From positions 1-64,000 of the IMG/VR virus record IMGVR_UViG_3300044691_000429: a stretch of DNA of 64,000 bases. One strand, written 5' to 3'. This document shows, piece after piece, positions 37,807-47,430 of the stretch. The DNA is from a virus. Made by a program: the position numbers and the translations under genes. Below the pieces are notes generated by a model. The model made no database searches and was not told the DNA's origin. It saw only the letters and a list, made by a program, of their open reading frames with translations. The first letter of the stretch is position 1, and the number at the start of each line of letters is the position of its first letter.

Positions 37807-40800
37807 TGGCGTTCCCCCTGACCCGGCTGCCCATCACCGTCGAACTCCAGATCAACGGGACCTGGACCGACATCTCGGGCGACGTCCGCACGCAGGGCGG
37901 CACCGACGCGATCAGGACCGACCGCGGCATCAAGGCGTCGGGCGGCACCGTCGCGGATGCGGCGACGTGCTCGATGACACTGGACAACAACTCCGGGAAC
38001 TATTCCAACCGCAACCCGACGTCGCCCTACTTCGGGTTCCTCGGGCGGAACACGCCGCTCCGGGTCGGTGTCGCCTTCGGCACTCCGTGGTTGAACGTCT
38101 CCGAAGGCGGCACGGAGCATGCCACGACACCTGATGCCGCAAACCTCGACATTACCGGAGATATCGATATCCGCCTCGACTTCGAACCCGCCGTATGGGG
38201 CGACTATCGCGACCACTCGGGTGGCGTCGGCTTGGGCGACACCGACCTGATCGGGAAAGAAGTCCTCACCGGCAACCAGAGATCCTGGCGGCTGCTGCTG
38301 ACCGACCAAGGGCGACTGAACTTCGGCTGGTCGCCGGACGGCGTCGCTGTCATCTTTGCGGAGTCCACCACCCCCTTGAGCCTTCCGCCGTACACGCGGC
38401 TGTCGGTCCGGGCGACTCTGGACGTCGACAATGGGGCGAGCGGCAATACGGTCACTTTCTACACGAGCACCACTGCCGGCACGTCCGGTCCGTGGACGCA
38501 ACTCGGCTCTCCTGTTATCACCGCAGGGACGACGGCGATCTTCAATAGCACGGCGCCGCTAGAGGTCGGCGACATTGCCGAGACCGCCTTCGTCAGTCTT
38601 GCGAAGAAGATATACAAGGCCGAGGTCCGCAGCGGGATCGCCGGAACAGTCGTCGCCAACCCCAACTTCGAGGGACAGGCGGTCGGTGCGACATCGTTTG
38701 CGGACACTGCGCCGTCCCCCCGGACGTGGACGGTCGCAGCCGGGGCGCTCACCAACGTGTACCGCCGCTTCGTGGGCGAGGTGTCCGAATGGCCGCCGCA
38801 GTGGGACACGGGCGGCAAGGACGTCACCACCCCCATCACCGCGTCCGGGATCCTCCAGCGGTACAACCAGTCCAAGACGGTGCTCCAGTCCACGCTGCGC
38901 CGGCGCATCCCATCCCTGGCGACACTGACCGCGTACTGGCCGATGGAGGAAGGCGCCACCGCCACGCAGGCCGCCAGCCCGATCGCGGGCGTGCAGCCCA
39001 TGCAGGTCACCGGGTTCACCTGGGCCGCCGACAGCAGCCTCGCCGGATCGGGGCCGCTTCCGCAGCTCGCCCCGCCGTCCACGATGACGGCCCGGGTCCC
39101 ATCAGTGGCGCCCGGGGACTGGCAAGTTGAATGCGTCTACAAGCTCGGCACTCTCCCGGCCGCTCCGACGCTGATGATGCAGGTCAGCCTTTCGGGTGGA
39201 ACTGGCGCACAGGTGCAGTTCCTGGTCGGAGTTGCAGTAGCCCGCATTCAGGTTCTTGACTCCACCGGCACTGTCGTGGCAACGGCGGACTCAACGCCCG
39301 ACCACTTCACGGACAACTGGGGGCGCCTCCAGATCAAGATGTCTACGGTGACGGGGGTTGTCACTGCCCGGGTGGCGTGGCTTGTCATCGGCGCCAGCAC
39401 TGCGGGAAACGTTGCAGCGGCTTTCACGGGGACTCCAGGCGCGGTGACGAAAGTGGCCGGGCTCTGGGATAGCGGCTTCTCAGGGATGAGCATCGGCCAC
39501 CTGGGTGTCTTCCCGTTCAGCAGCGTCAGCCCCTACGACAGTGCGGACATCGCGTTCGACGGGGAGACTGCGGCGGCTCGGCTCTCCCGAGTTGCCGTTG
39601 AGCAGGCCGTCCCGCTGTCGATCGCGGCCCGTACCGCCGACACCGAACTGGTGGGACCGCAGGCGCAGGACACGTTCCTCAACGTCATCACCAGTGCCGC
39701 GCAGACCGACGAGGGGATGCTGCATGAGGCGCGCGAATTCCTCGGCATCCGCTGCCGGGGCCGCGCTTCGCTGTACAACCAGCCGTCCGCACTGGATCTG
39801 CCCTACGTGGCCACCCCGCAGGCGCTGATGGCTCCGCTCAAGCCCGTTGACGACCTGCAAGGCGTCCGCAACGACTCCACCGTGACGCGTCTCAACGGGT
39901 CGTCCGGGCGCAGCGTCGTCACCACAGGCCCGCTGTCCACCCTTCCCCCGCCACTCGGGATCGGCACCGGCTACGACGAGAACGTCACCCTCAATCTCCA
40001 CTCGGACGACCAGACCGCACTCCACGCCGGGTGGCGCACCCACATCGGCACCTGGGACGAGGCGAGGTTCCCCCAGGTCAACCTCAGCTTGGAGAAGAAC
40101 CCGGCACTGATCCCCGCCGTGTGCCGCATCGACACGGGCAGCCGCATGCGGATCACCCCGCCGCTGCTCAAGCAACTGCCGCCGGACGCGATCGACCAGC
40201 TCGTACTCGGCTACGAGGAGAACATCAGCCAGTTCTCCTGGCGGCTCGCGTTCGCCTGCCAGCCCTACGGCCCATACGGGGTCGCGGTCGCCGACGACGC
40301 GGTCCTGGGCCGGGCCGATGTCGACGCCAGCCAGGCAAGCCAGCTCAACGCGGGCATCACCCCGACCGCGACGTCCATGCAGATCGCCACCACCTCGGGC
40401 CCGCTTTGGACCACCGACCCCGCGCAGCACCCGCTGCTCATCCGCATGGGCGGCGAGACGATCCGAGTCGACTCGGTCGGCGCCACCATCATCAACGCCA
40501 ACCCGTACCTGGATACCGGCCTCACCGGATGGACCGGAGCAGGCGCCACCCTCGGCCTGGCCACGACCCCGGTGTACGACATCGCCCAGCACGCCGTGCT
40601 CATCACCCCCGACGGGGTGAGCGCGTCCGGCGGCGCCAACTCCACCCGGTCCGCCGCGGGCACCGTCACGGCAGGCGCCTCGTATGTGGCGTGCCTGTGG
40701 GCGTACTCCCCGGGCGGATGGTCGGATCTGCGGCCGTCCGTGGACTGGTCGGACGCATCCGGAGTGTTCCTGTCCTCGTCGCTCGGTACCGGGTCCACCG

Positions 40801-41063
40801 TTCCCGCGGGTGCCTGGACGTTCCTGACGCAGACGTTCACGGCGCCGGCCAGCGCGAGCATGGCGACGGTGCGCGCCCGCCACGGCGGCACCCCCGCAGC
40901 GGCGAACACCTGGAATGCGTGGGGAATTCGCCTCCTGCCTGTAGCTGCCGCGCCATCGAGTCCGCAGACCGCGGCCGTCACCCGCTCCGTCAACACGGTG
41001 GTCAAAGCGCAGACCGCAGGCACCCCCATCACCGTCGCAACTGCCGCCATCGCGGCGCTCTAG
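37806..41063 (+). CDS. Large minor tail protein (distal tail/baseplate)
   Basis: 1085 residues, ATG overlapping the tape measure stop. N-terminal LPITVELQINGTWTDISGDV and ATCSMTLDNNSGNYSNRNPT is a distal-tail-type start. Two regions resemble concanavalin-like domains (near 85-250 and 900-1030: TWTGAGATLGLA-type), which may bind surface sugars. It follows the tape measure as expected for the protein nucleating the tail tip. Confidence 0.75.
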   Translation: MAFPLTRLPITVELQINGTWTDISGDVRTQGGTDAIRTDRGIKASGGTVADAATCSMTLDNNSGNYSNRNPTSPYFGFLGRNTPLRVGVAFGTPWLNVSEGGTEHATTPDAANLDITGDIDIRLDFEPAVWGDYRDHSGGVGLGDTDLIGKEVLTGNQRSWRLLLTDQGRLNFGWSPDGVAVIFAESTTPLSLPPYTRLSVRATLDVDNGASGNTVTFYTSTTAGTSGPWTQLGSPVITAGTTAIFNSTAPLEVGDIAETAFVSLAKKIYKAEVRSGIAGTVVANPNFEGQAVGATSFADTAPSPRTWTVAAGALTNVYRRFVGEVSEWPPQWDTGGKDVTTPITASGILQRYNQSKTVLQSTLRRRIPSLATLTAYWPMEEGATATQAASPIAGVQPMQVTGFTWAADSSLAGSGPLPQLAPPSTMTARVPSVAPGDWQVECVYKLGTLPAAPTLMMQVSLSGGTGAQVQFLVGVAVARIQVLDSTGTVVATADSTPDHFTDNWGRLQIKMSTVTGVVTARVAWLVIGASTAGNVAAAFTGTPGAVTKVAGLWDSGFSGMSIGHLGVFPFSSVSPYDSADIAFDGETAAARLSRVAVEQAVPLSIAARTADTELVGPQAQDTFLNVITSAAQTDEGMLHEAREFLGIRCRGRASLYNQPSALDLPYVATPQALMAPLKPVDDLQGVRNDSTVTRLNGSSGRSVVTTGPLSTLPPPLGIGTGYDENVTLNLHSDDQTALHAGWRTHIGTWDEARFPQVNLSLEKNPALIPAVCRIDTGSRMRITPPLLKQLPPDAIDQLVLGYEENISQFSWRLAFACQPYGPYGVAVADDAVLGRADVDASQASQLNAGITPTATSMQIATTSGPLWTTDPAQHPLLIRMGGETIRVDSVGATIINANPYLDTGLTGWTGAGATLGLATTPVYDIAQHAVLITPDGVSASGGANSTRSAAGTVTAGASYVACLWAYSPGGWSDLRPSVDWSDASGVFLSSSLGTGSTVPAGAWTFLTQTFTAPASASMATVRARHGGTPAAANTWNAWGIRLLPVAAAPSSPQTAAVTRSVNTVVKAQTAGTPITVATAAIAAL

Positions 41064-41075
41064 GAAGGGGGACCG

Positions 41076-41543
41076 ATGGCCTTCACCGCATGGGCTGGCG
41101 GAGACAAGCTCACCGCACTGCGCCTCAACGGCATGGTCGGCACGCCCACCGCATACACCCCGGTCGTCACCAACGGCGGCAGCGCCACGTTCACGACGAA
41201 GACCGGCATCTTCGTCATGGTCGGCCCCCTGACCTGGATCAACGTCGACATCACTATTGGCACGGCCGGATCCGGCGCGGGCGTGGTGACGATCTCCATG
41301 CCCACCACCCCGGACCGCACGCAGCGGCAGGTCGTCACTATGCACACCGAGTCGATCGGCGCCAACGGCAACGCGATCAGCCACATCGGCGGCGGTGAGG
41401 CGGTGTTCCTCGCTGGCGGGTCCGGCGCCGCCACCGACCGGCTCCGCACCGACGAGGGCAGCACCACCGCCCGCGAGAACAACATTCTCGGCGCCGACCT
41501 GCTCACCGGCGGCCACATCACCATCCAGGGGTTCTACCTGTGA
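41076..41543 (+). CDS. Small minor tail protein
   Basis: 155 residues, ATG after GAAGGGGG. FTAWAGGDKLTALRLNGMVG then beta-rich repeats. The start motif AGDKLTA is familiar from small tail-fibre-associated proteins of Streptomyces phages. Likely virion component of the tail tip. Confidence 0.6.
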   Translation: MAFTAWAGGDKLTALRLNGMVGTPTAYTPVVTNGGSATFTTKTGIFVMVGPLTWINVDITIGTAGSGAGVVTISMPTTPDRTQRQVVTMHTESIGANGNAISHIGGGEAVFLAGGSGAATDRLRTDEGSTTARENNILGADLLTGGHITIQGFYL

Positions 41544-41568
41544 CCCCGCCAGCGCCCCGGGAGGGCAC

Positions 41569-42432
41569 ATGACCATGACGTTCCGCGCGGGTAGGAAGCC
41601 CGCGCAGCCGGCCCGACCGCACCTGAAGTTCTCCGCGGTTCTCGCCGAGGCCCGGGAGAAGTCGACCCTGGAAGTGGCCGCGCCCCCGGTGTCGGCCCTG
41701 TACGCCGACGCGTCGATCACCTGGGACATGCTCGGCAACGACGCGGTCGGAGACTGCACCTGCGCCGAGGTCGGGCACCAGGTCAACCAGTTCACCTGGT
41801 ACGGCTCCGGCGCCGAGGTCAAGCCGACTACCGCGCAGGTGCTCGCGTTCTACTCGGCGATCACCGGCTACAACCCGAACGACCCGAACAGCGACACCGG
41901 CGCCTACGTGCAGGACGTCCTCGCGTACTGGCGGAAGGCGGGCCTGATAGGTCACACGATCGTGGCCTACGCCGCGGTCGACGTGGCGAACGTCATCGAG
42001 GTCAAGCAGGCGCTCGCCCTGTTCGGGTCGCTGAACGTCGGCCTGAGCTTCCCCGGTTCCGCGATGGACCAGTTCAACGCGGGCCAGGACTGGGACGTCG
42101 TCCCGGGCGCCACCATCGAGGGCGGCCACTGCGTGATGGTCGTCGGCTACGACGCGGCCGGGCTGGACCTGATCACCTGGGGTCGCCGCATTCGGATGAC
42201 CTGGGCTTTCTGGCGGGCCTACGTCGATGAGGCGTGGCTCGTTCTCGACGCGGACGGGGTGAAGAAGGCGGGCGCGTACTTCACCGGGCTGGCCAGTTTC
42301 TACGCGCTCGGGCAGGCGTTCACCGCGCTCACCGGGCAGGCCAACCCGATCCCCGCGCCGGCTCCGACCGGGGTCACCGGAGCGCAGGTCGCTGCTGGGG
42401 TGCGAGCGGCACTGACCAAGCTGGGGGTGTGA
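41569..42432 (+). CDS. Papain-like cysteine peptidase, tail-associated
   Basis: 287 residues. After a basic N-terminus, WDMLGNDAVGDCTCAEVGHQ places the candidate nucleophile Cys in a helix start, and TIEGGHCVMVVGYDAAGLDL gives the His, with ITWGRR after it as the Asn/Trp element would be. This is the C1/C39-like order. Such enzymes sit between the tail proteins and lysin in actinophages and may cut surface proteins during entry. Catalytic assignment is by motif only. Confidence 0.7.
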   Translation: MTMTFRAGRKPAQPARPHLKFSAVLAEAREKSTLEVAAPPVSALYADASITWDMLGNDAVGDCTCAEVGHQVNQFTWYGSGAEVKPTTAQVLAFYSAITGYNPNDPNSDTGAYVQDVLAYWRKAGLIGHTIVAYAAVDVANVIEVKQALALFGSLNVGLSFPGSAMDQFNAGQDWDVVPGATIEGGHCVMVVGYDAAGLDLITWGRRIRMTWAFWRAYVDEAWLVLDADGVKKAGAYFTGLASFYALGQAFTALTGQANPIPAPAPTGVTGAQVAAGVRAALTKLGV

Positions 42433-42433
42433 C

Positions 42434-42718
42434 GTGGACGCCATCTACCGCGAGCGCGCCCACCTCGTAGCGCACCTAGCTGCCATCTACCCGTCACACA
42501 TCGGGCACACCGACCCCGACGAGCCGGAGTGGGCTGTCGTCACTATCAGCCTGCCTACCGGCCAGGCCACGTGGCACGTCGCGCCCGACGACATGGACCT
42601 CTTCGGGCACGTCCGCACGGACATCAGCGAACCGTGGGACGGCCACACCACCGAGCAGAAGTACGCCCGCCTGGACCATGCGACCCGCGTGAAGGCGGCC
42701 GGGGAGTGGGTGGCCTGA
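42434..42718 (+). CDS. Conserved phage hypothetical protein
   Basis: 94 residues, GTG start. IYRERAHLVAHLAAIYPSHI, then GQATWHVAPDDMDLF and WDGHTTEQKYARL. I recall this pattern in actinophage proteins next to lysis genes; its role is unknown. Confidence 0.6.
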   Translation: MDAIYRERAHLVAHLAAIYPSHIGHTDPDEPEWAVVTISLPTGQATWHVAPDDMDLFGHVRTDISEPWDGHTTEQKYARLDHATRVKAAGEWVA

Positions 42719-43650
42719 TGACCGCCATCCCCGGTGTCGACTACTCCTCCGGCCGCCCGGGCGGCGCCGCGCTCGCGGCCGCGGGCAAGGCGTTCGCGGC
42801 GCGGTACGTGAGCACGCCGGGCAACCCGAAGAACATCACCCGGGCGGAGGCTGACGACCTCGCCGCGCACGGCGTGTGGTCCGTCGTCGTGTGGGAGACC
42901 ACCGCCAACCGGGCCGGCGCCGGCCGCGCCGCGGGCATCGCCGATGCGCACGACGCCGTGGCCCAGGCGACCGCCGCAGGGATGCCGGGCAGCCGTCCGC
43001 TGTACTTCGCCGTGGACTGGGATGCCGACCCCGCCACGGTCGTCCCCTACTTCCAGGGCGTCGCCTCGGTACTCGGGTTGCCCCGGGTCGGCGGCTACGG
43101 CGGCTTCAAGGTCATCAAGTACCTGCTCGACCACGGCCTGATCACCTACGGATGGCAGACCGCAGCCTGGTCGCAGGGCAAGCGGGACCCGCGCGCGGCC
43201 ATCTACCAGCCCGCCACCGGCGTGCACATCAACGGCGTGGCCTGCGACAACGACACCGCGACCGTCACCGACTACGGGCAATGGATGCCCGGCAAAACCC
43301 CGGAGGCCCCCGTGCCTGACCTGACCCCGCAGATCGCCGACGACACCAAGACCCTGCGCTCCGACCTGACCAAGGTCGCCTCCCTCACCGAAAAGGACGC
43401 GGCGGGCCACCCGGCGATCCACCCGGCGTCGTACTACCTCGCGCACACCCACTACGACGCGGTCCTGCTCAACACCAAGATCGACGGCCTGACCTCGCAG
43501 GTCGCCGCCCTGGCCAAGTCCCCGGGCGGCGCCACCCTGACGGATGCCCAGGTCTCCGCCATCGCCGCGCAGGTCGCAGCCAGCCCCGTCCTCGCCGCAG
43601 CGGTGGCGACGGCCGTCGTCGACATCGAAGCCAAGCGTCTCCAGTCCTGA
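42718..43650 (+). CDS. Endolysin, DUF1906 glycoside-hydrolase-like
   Basis: 310 residues. PGVDYSSGRPGGAALAAAGK, KNITRAEADDLAAHGVWSVV, PLYFAVDWDADPATVVPYFQ and YGWQTAAWSQG fit the DUF1906 (Rv2525c-like) TIM-barrel; the Asp residues in the first and third motifs are the candidate catalytic acids. The C-terminal ~100 residues are a helical linker ending in TLTDAQVSAIAAQVAASPVL. Two holin-like genes follow, so it is the lysis enzyme. Confidence 0.85.
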   Translation: MTAIPGVDYSSGRPGGAALAAAGKAFAARYVSTPGNPKNITRAEADDLAAHGVWSVVVWETTANRAGAGRAAGIADAHDAVAQATAAGMPGSRPLYFAVDWDADPATVVPYFQGVASVLGLPRVGGYGGFKVIKYLLDHGLITYGWQTAAWSQGKRDPRAAIYQPATGVHINGVACDNDTATVTDYGQWMPGKTPEAPVPDLTPQIADDTKTLRSDLTKVASLTEKDAAGHPAIHPASYYLAHTHYDAVLLNTKIDGLTSQVAALAKSPGGATLTDAQVSAIAAQVAASPVLAAAVATAVVDIEAKRLQS

Positions 43651-43685
43651 CCCGACCCGACCCCACCAGCAGAAACGGTTACCCC

Positions 43686-44054
43686 ATGAAGTTCAAGATC
43701 TTCGGCTACGAGCCCGCCCTGATCATCGGCGCGCTCTCGGCCGCCCTGTCCCTGGTCGTGACGCTCGGCCTCGGCCTGACCACCGACCAGGCGGGCGCCT
43801 GGGTCGCCGTCATCAGCGGCGTCTTCGCCGTGGTCACCGCAGTCACGACCCGGCCGATCGCCCCGGCCGCGTTCACCGGGCTCGTCGCGGTCGTCGCCGC
43901 GCTGCTGTCGGCCTACCACTTCGGCGTCGCCCCGGGAACGGTCGCCGCGATCAACACCATGGTGCTCGCCGTCCTGACCCTGCTGACCCGCGGCCAGGTC
44001 TCCCCGACCGCGACCGCGAAGGCCCCGGCGGTGTCCGCTCGGTCTGACGCCTGA
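43686..44054 (+). CDS. Holin-like membrane protein
   Basis: 122 residues. Three to four hydrophobic stretches: ALIIGALSAALSLVVTLGLG, AGAWVAVISGVFAVVTAV, FTGLVAVVAALLSAYHFGV and VAAINTMVLAVLTLL. Placed just after the endolysin gene. Typical of small phage holins in actinophages. Confidence 0.75.
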   Translation: MKFKIFGYEPALIIGALSAALSLVVTLGLGLTTDQAGAWVAVISGVFAVVTAVTTRPIAPAAFTGLVAVVAALLSAYHFGVAPGTVAAINTMVLAVLTLLTRGQVSPTATAKAPAVSARSDA

Positions 44055-44085
44055 CTCGATCTGATGTGCGCGCCCTGGAGATCAC

Positions 44086-44364
44086 GTGAGCACCGCCATG
44101 GTTGGGGCCGTTGCCGCACTGCTGGCCTCGGTCCTGACCGCACTGGCGGCCATGTACGGCAGCCGGGGCGCGAACCGGGCATCAAGGGAGGGCGGAGCCC
44201 TGAACGGCTACAACAATCTCACTGACCAGCTCCAGGAGGAACGCAAGGAGTTGCGGGCCGAACAGCGCGCCGAACTCGCCGCAGTCCGGGCGGACCTGGC
44301 AGCGGAGCGCCTGGAGTCAGCGAGGCTCCGCCTGATGGTTCAGCAACTCGGGGGTACGCCATGA
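44086..44364 (+). CDS. Second holin-like or spanin-like protein
   Basis: 92 residues, GTG start. One N-terminal transmembrane segment (VGAVAALLASVLTALAAMYG) followed by a long coiled coil (QEERKELRAEQRAELAAVRA). That one-span plus coiled-coil form is common for second lysis proteins of actinophages. Coupled to the collagen-like gene by overlap. Confidence 0.65.
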   Translation: MSTAMVGAVAALLASVLTALAAMYGSRGANRASREGGALNGYNNLTDQLQEERKELRAEQRAELAAVRADLAAERLESARLRLMVQQLGGTP

Positions 44365-45098
44365 CCCGGCTGGAGCGGGCGCTGGTCCGGCGCCGCACGA
44401 TGCTGTTCGTCGTCGCCGCGCTCCTGTTCCTGGGCAGCGCGGTGACGGTGGCGTTCATCCTGATCGGCCGCCAGACGGACCGCGCCAACCAGCTCGCCAC
44501 CGAGGCGGACCTGCGCGGTACCGCGGTGAGCACGCTGGCCGGGGACGTGCGGGCGCTGCGCTCGCAGGTGCAGGCCGGCGGTCACACCCCCGTCGCGCCC
44601 GACCCCAGCAAAGCCGTCAGCAACCTGCCCGCGCGCACCGAAGTGCCGGTGCCGATCCCGGGGCCGCCCGGACCCAAGGGGGATCAAGGCGCGCGGGGAG
44701 CGTCCGGCGCGTCCGCATCCCCGATCCCCGGGCCGAGCGGACCCGCAGGCTCGCCGGGCGCGGGCTCCAACGTTCCCGGCCCGGCCGGTTCACCGGGCGG
44801 CGCGGGGGTGCAGGGCATACCCGGAGCGCCGGGCGCCCCGGGCAAGGACGGCACCGATGGCACAAACGGGGCCGACGGCACGAACGGCCGCGACGGAGCA
44901 GCCGGTCAACCCCCCGCCGGCTGGACGTACACCGATCCCGCCGGCCAGTCCTACACCTGCTCGCCGGTCTCCGGGTTCGACCCGTCGGCGCCGCGGTATG
45001 CCTGCACGGCCGATGCGGCGCCGTCGCCGAGCCCGTCACCCAGTCCATCCCCGAGCACGACCCCGCCCGCGCTGCTGTCCACTCGCCGCCGGACCTAA
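44361..45098 (+). CDS. Membrane-anchored collagen-like protein
   Basis: 245 residues. A transmembrane segment (TMLFVVAALLFLGSAVTVAF, about 13-32), a helical linker, then about 80 residues of Gly-X-Y repeats (GPPGPKGDQGARG ... GAPGAPGKDGTDG) with two interruptions, and a C-terminal YTCSPVSGFDPSAPRYACT and Ser/Pro tail. It may form a trimeric stalk. Collagen-like repeats are usual in phage fibres; the N-terminal anchor and the lysis-cassette position are less usual. Confidence 0.75.
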   Translation: MTRLERALVRRRTMLFVVAALLFLGSAVTVAFILIGRQTDRANQLATEADLRGTAVSTLAGDVRALRSQVQAGGHTPVAPDPSKAVSNLPARTEVPVPIPGPPGPKGDQGARGASGASASPIPGPSGPAGSPGAGSNVPGPAGSPGGAGVQGIPGAPGAPGKDGTDGTNGADGTNGRDGAAGQPPAGWTYTDPAGQSYTCSPVSGFDPSAPRYACTADAAPSPSPSPSPSPSTTPPALLSTRRRT

Positions 45099-45107
45099 GG
45101 AGCTGTC

Positions 45108-47198
45108 ATGGGTTTCCCGGCGAGTGCGCAGACCACCGTTCTCACGGTCACCGCGACCGCGGCGAACGGTGCGGCGGAGCGCGAGACGATCACGCTGACA
45201 CCGTCGCCGCCGCAGATCGTGTCCACAACGCTCAACCACATCGTGGACGGCGACCCGGTCACCATCACCCCGGACCGCGGCAGCGGTGCGGGCGCCCTGC
45301 GCCTGCTGAACACGGACGCCTCCGGGTACAACCCGACGGGGTGGACGTACACGGTGCAGCGCGGCACCCGGGCCCCGTACTCCGTCAGCATCCCGGCGTC
45401 CCTCGGCCCGACCGTGGACCTCGCCGACCTCACCCCGGTCACGTCCACCCCGGGGACATATGACCTGCTCATCCACGCCACGGACCTCGGTGGCGCTGCC
45501 GCGCTGAACGTCGGCACCGGCGCGGGCACCGTGGCGGCCGGCGACGACAGCCGGTTCGGGAACTCCAGCCCGTGGCGGTTCAGCATCGCGGACTACGGCG
45601 CCGTCAGCGACGCGGTGCTGGTCCACGACGGGGCGGTCACCGGCGGGGTGGCAGCGGTCACCTGCGCGACCAGCACCCCGTTCCCCGCCGGGCTCACCGG
45701 GAAGTCGATTCTGGTCCAGGGCGCCGGCCCGACAGGCGTCACCGCGTTCCGGTCAACGATCACGGGGCGCACCAACTCGGGCACGGTCACCCTGGCCGAC
45801 ACTCCACCGACGAGCATCACCGGCGCCATCGTAGCGTTCGGCACGAACAACTACGCCGCGATCCGCCGGGCCGCAGCAGCCGCCGAGGACTACCTCAACG
45901 GCACCGGGGTCGGCGCAGCATCAACGCCCCACACCTACGCGCAGGTCTACACCCCGCCCGGCGTCTATGCCCTCGACGGGCCGCTGGACACCAGCAAGAG
46001 CGGCAACGGGCAGGTGCCGCTCGGGGTCTACCCGACCACCGGCGTGAAGAAAGTGCCGGACTTCTACGGCGAGGGCTCCGGCGCCGGGGTCCGCCACTGG
46101 GAGCAGTTGGTGCCGCAGTTCGGCGGATCGTGCTGGATCTCGTTCGGGTTCTACACGTCCACGTCGGCGCAGCTCAACGACATCAACGCCAACGGCAACC
46201 CAGGCATCATCAGCGGCCCGAACGAGGGCACGGGCAACGGGCTCGCCTATGGTGCAGCGGCGCGGTTCTCCAACATCATGCCGATGATCAGGAACATGGC
46301 GTTCCTCGTGCCGCACACAAGCTTCGGCCTGCCCTACGCCGCTTGGAGCTTCTTCGGGTGCGCGAACGCCCACGTCGAGAACGTCAGCGTCTCCACGCTG
46401 GGCGTTGTGCCCGGCTCGGACTACGCCACCCCGGGGACGTTCGGCACGGGGCTGAGCATCGGCGCGCTGATGCCCGCGCCCGGCAATAACGACCTGAGCG
46501 TCATCCGGAACCTGTCGATCCAGGGCGGTTTCACCTACGGCCTGTTCCTGTCCGAGCACACCATCGTGGACCGGGTGATGGTCCTGTACTGCTGGGCAGG
46601 CCTGTGCCCGGTCGGGAGCTACGCCGGGTCGGTCGGCGCCGTCCACGCGATCAAGGTCGCTACCGCCAGCATCGAGGCGTGCGGCCGGGAGGTGTACATC
46701 ATCGGCGCCGGCAGCCAGGGCGTGGGGCCGCGAATCGACATCGACCAGCTGCAAACCGAGTCCGGCACGCCGACTTTCGATGGCAACAGCACGGCGGCGC
46801 TGGCCAGCGCGGAGGGCCGCATCGTCCTGACGGGGCTGTTCACGCCGTCGGGGGTGAGCATCGCGCAGCCATCGGGGATCGAGCTGGTCAACGGGCAGGT
46901 CCCGCGCGCCATCACCATCCAGACCGCGAACTACGCGGCCGGCCCGCTCGACCGGACGGTGCTGATGGACACCACCGCGGGGAACCTGACGCTGTCCCTG
47001 CCGGATGCCGACTTCAACCCGGTCGAGTACATCGCCAAGAACGTGGGCGCGAACACGCTGACGGTCGCGGCGCTGACCAGCCCGCAACAGAAGATCTACG
47101 ACACGTCCAGCGCCAACAGCATCAGCCTCGCGGCCGGGGTGTCCGCCCGGCTGCAGGCGAAGTACAACGGGACCGCCTGGAGTTGGTACCGGGTGTGA
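45108..47198 (+). CDS. Tailspike/receptor-binding protein, beta-helix type
   Basis: 696 residues. After a ~150-residue N-terminal adaptor, the segment RFSIADYGAVSDAVLVHDGA opens a pectate-lyase-like right-handed beta-helix (about 160-560), with regular turns such as VENVSVSTLGV and SVIRNLSIQGGFTYGLF. The C-terminus YIAKNVGANTLTVAA with repeated beta-strands resembles tailspike trimerisation tips. It probably binds or cuts a host cell-wall polysaccharide. Last gene of the late module. Confidence 0.8.
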   Translation: MGFPASAQTTVLTVTATAANGAAERETITLTPSPPQIVSTTLNHIVDGDPVTITPDRGSGAGALRLLNTDASGYNPTGWTYTVQRGTRAPYSVSIPASLGPTVDLADLTPVTSTPGTYDLLIHATDLGGAAALNVGTGAGTVAAGDDSRFGNSSPWRFSIADYGAVSDAVLVHDGAVTGGVAAVTCATSTPFPAGLTGKSILVQGAGPTGVTAFRSTITGRTNSGTVTLADTPPTSITGAIVAFGTNNYAAIRRAAAAAEDYLNGTGVGAASTPHTYAQVYTPPGVYALDGPLDTSKSGNGQVPLGVYPTTGVKKVPDFYGEGSGAGVRHWEQLVPQFGGSCWISFGFYTSTSAQLNDINANGNPGIISGPNEGTGNGLAYGAAARFSNIMPMIRNMAFLVPHTSFGLPYAAWSFFGCANAHVENVSVSTLGVVPGSDYATPGTFGTGLSIGALMPAPGNNDLSVIRNLSIQGGFTYGLFLSEHTIVDRVMVLYCWAGLCPVGSYAGSVGAVHAIKVATASIEACGREVYIIGAGSQGVGPRIDIDQLQTESGTPTFDGNSTAALASAEGRIVLTGLFTPSGVSIAQPSGIELVNGQVPRAITIQTANYAAGPLDRTVLMDTTAGNLTLSLPDADFNPVEYIAKNVGANTLTVAALTSPQQKIYDTSSANSISLAAGVSARLQAKYNGTAWSWYRV

Positions 47199-47235
47199 CC
47201 AGGGCAGCAATTCGCACCCGCCCGAGCGGGCGGAG
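47199..47235. terminator. Hairpin between convergent late and leftward genes
   Basis: CCGCCCG-AG-CGGGCGG near 47219-47234 is a self-complementary hairpin between the tailspike stop and the leftward gene stop at 47236. Confidence 0.5.
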
Positions 47236-47430
47236 TCAGCTCAGTCCACGCCGCGCCCGGCACCACTGCCGCCCGCAGTCGATCAACTCGGGGTCGGAGT
47301 GGTCGGGGACGCCGTCGCCGTCGGCGGCCGCCGTGATGCCGAGGTCGCCTTCCAGTGTGCGGATCACCAGCGGCCACGCCCGGTCGTGGACATCGCAGCG
47401 GCGGGCGATGCGGCGCAGGATGCCGGTCAT
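47236..47430 (-). CDS. Small hypothetical protein
   Basis: 64 residues. GILRRIARRCDVHDRAW and ELIDCGRQWCRAR carry Cys/His pairs. Last gene of a leftward set; the ATG overlaps the upstream stop. Function unknown. Confidence 0.5.
   Translation of the reverse strand: MTGILRRIARRCDVHDRAWPLVIRTLEGDLGITAAADGDGVPDHSDPELIDCGRQWCRARRGLS

Noticed and set aside
39480-41822. 780-codon minus-strand frame opposite the minor tail gene
   Set aside because: Mirror frame; no domain, no start signals.
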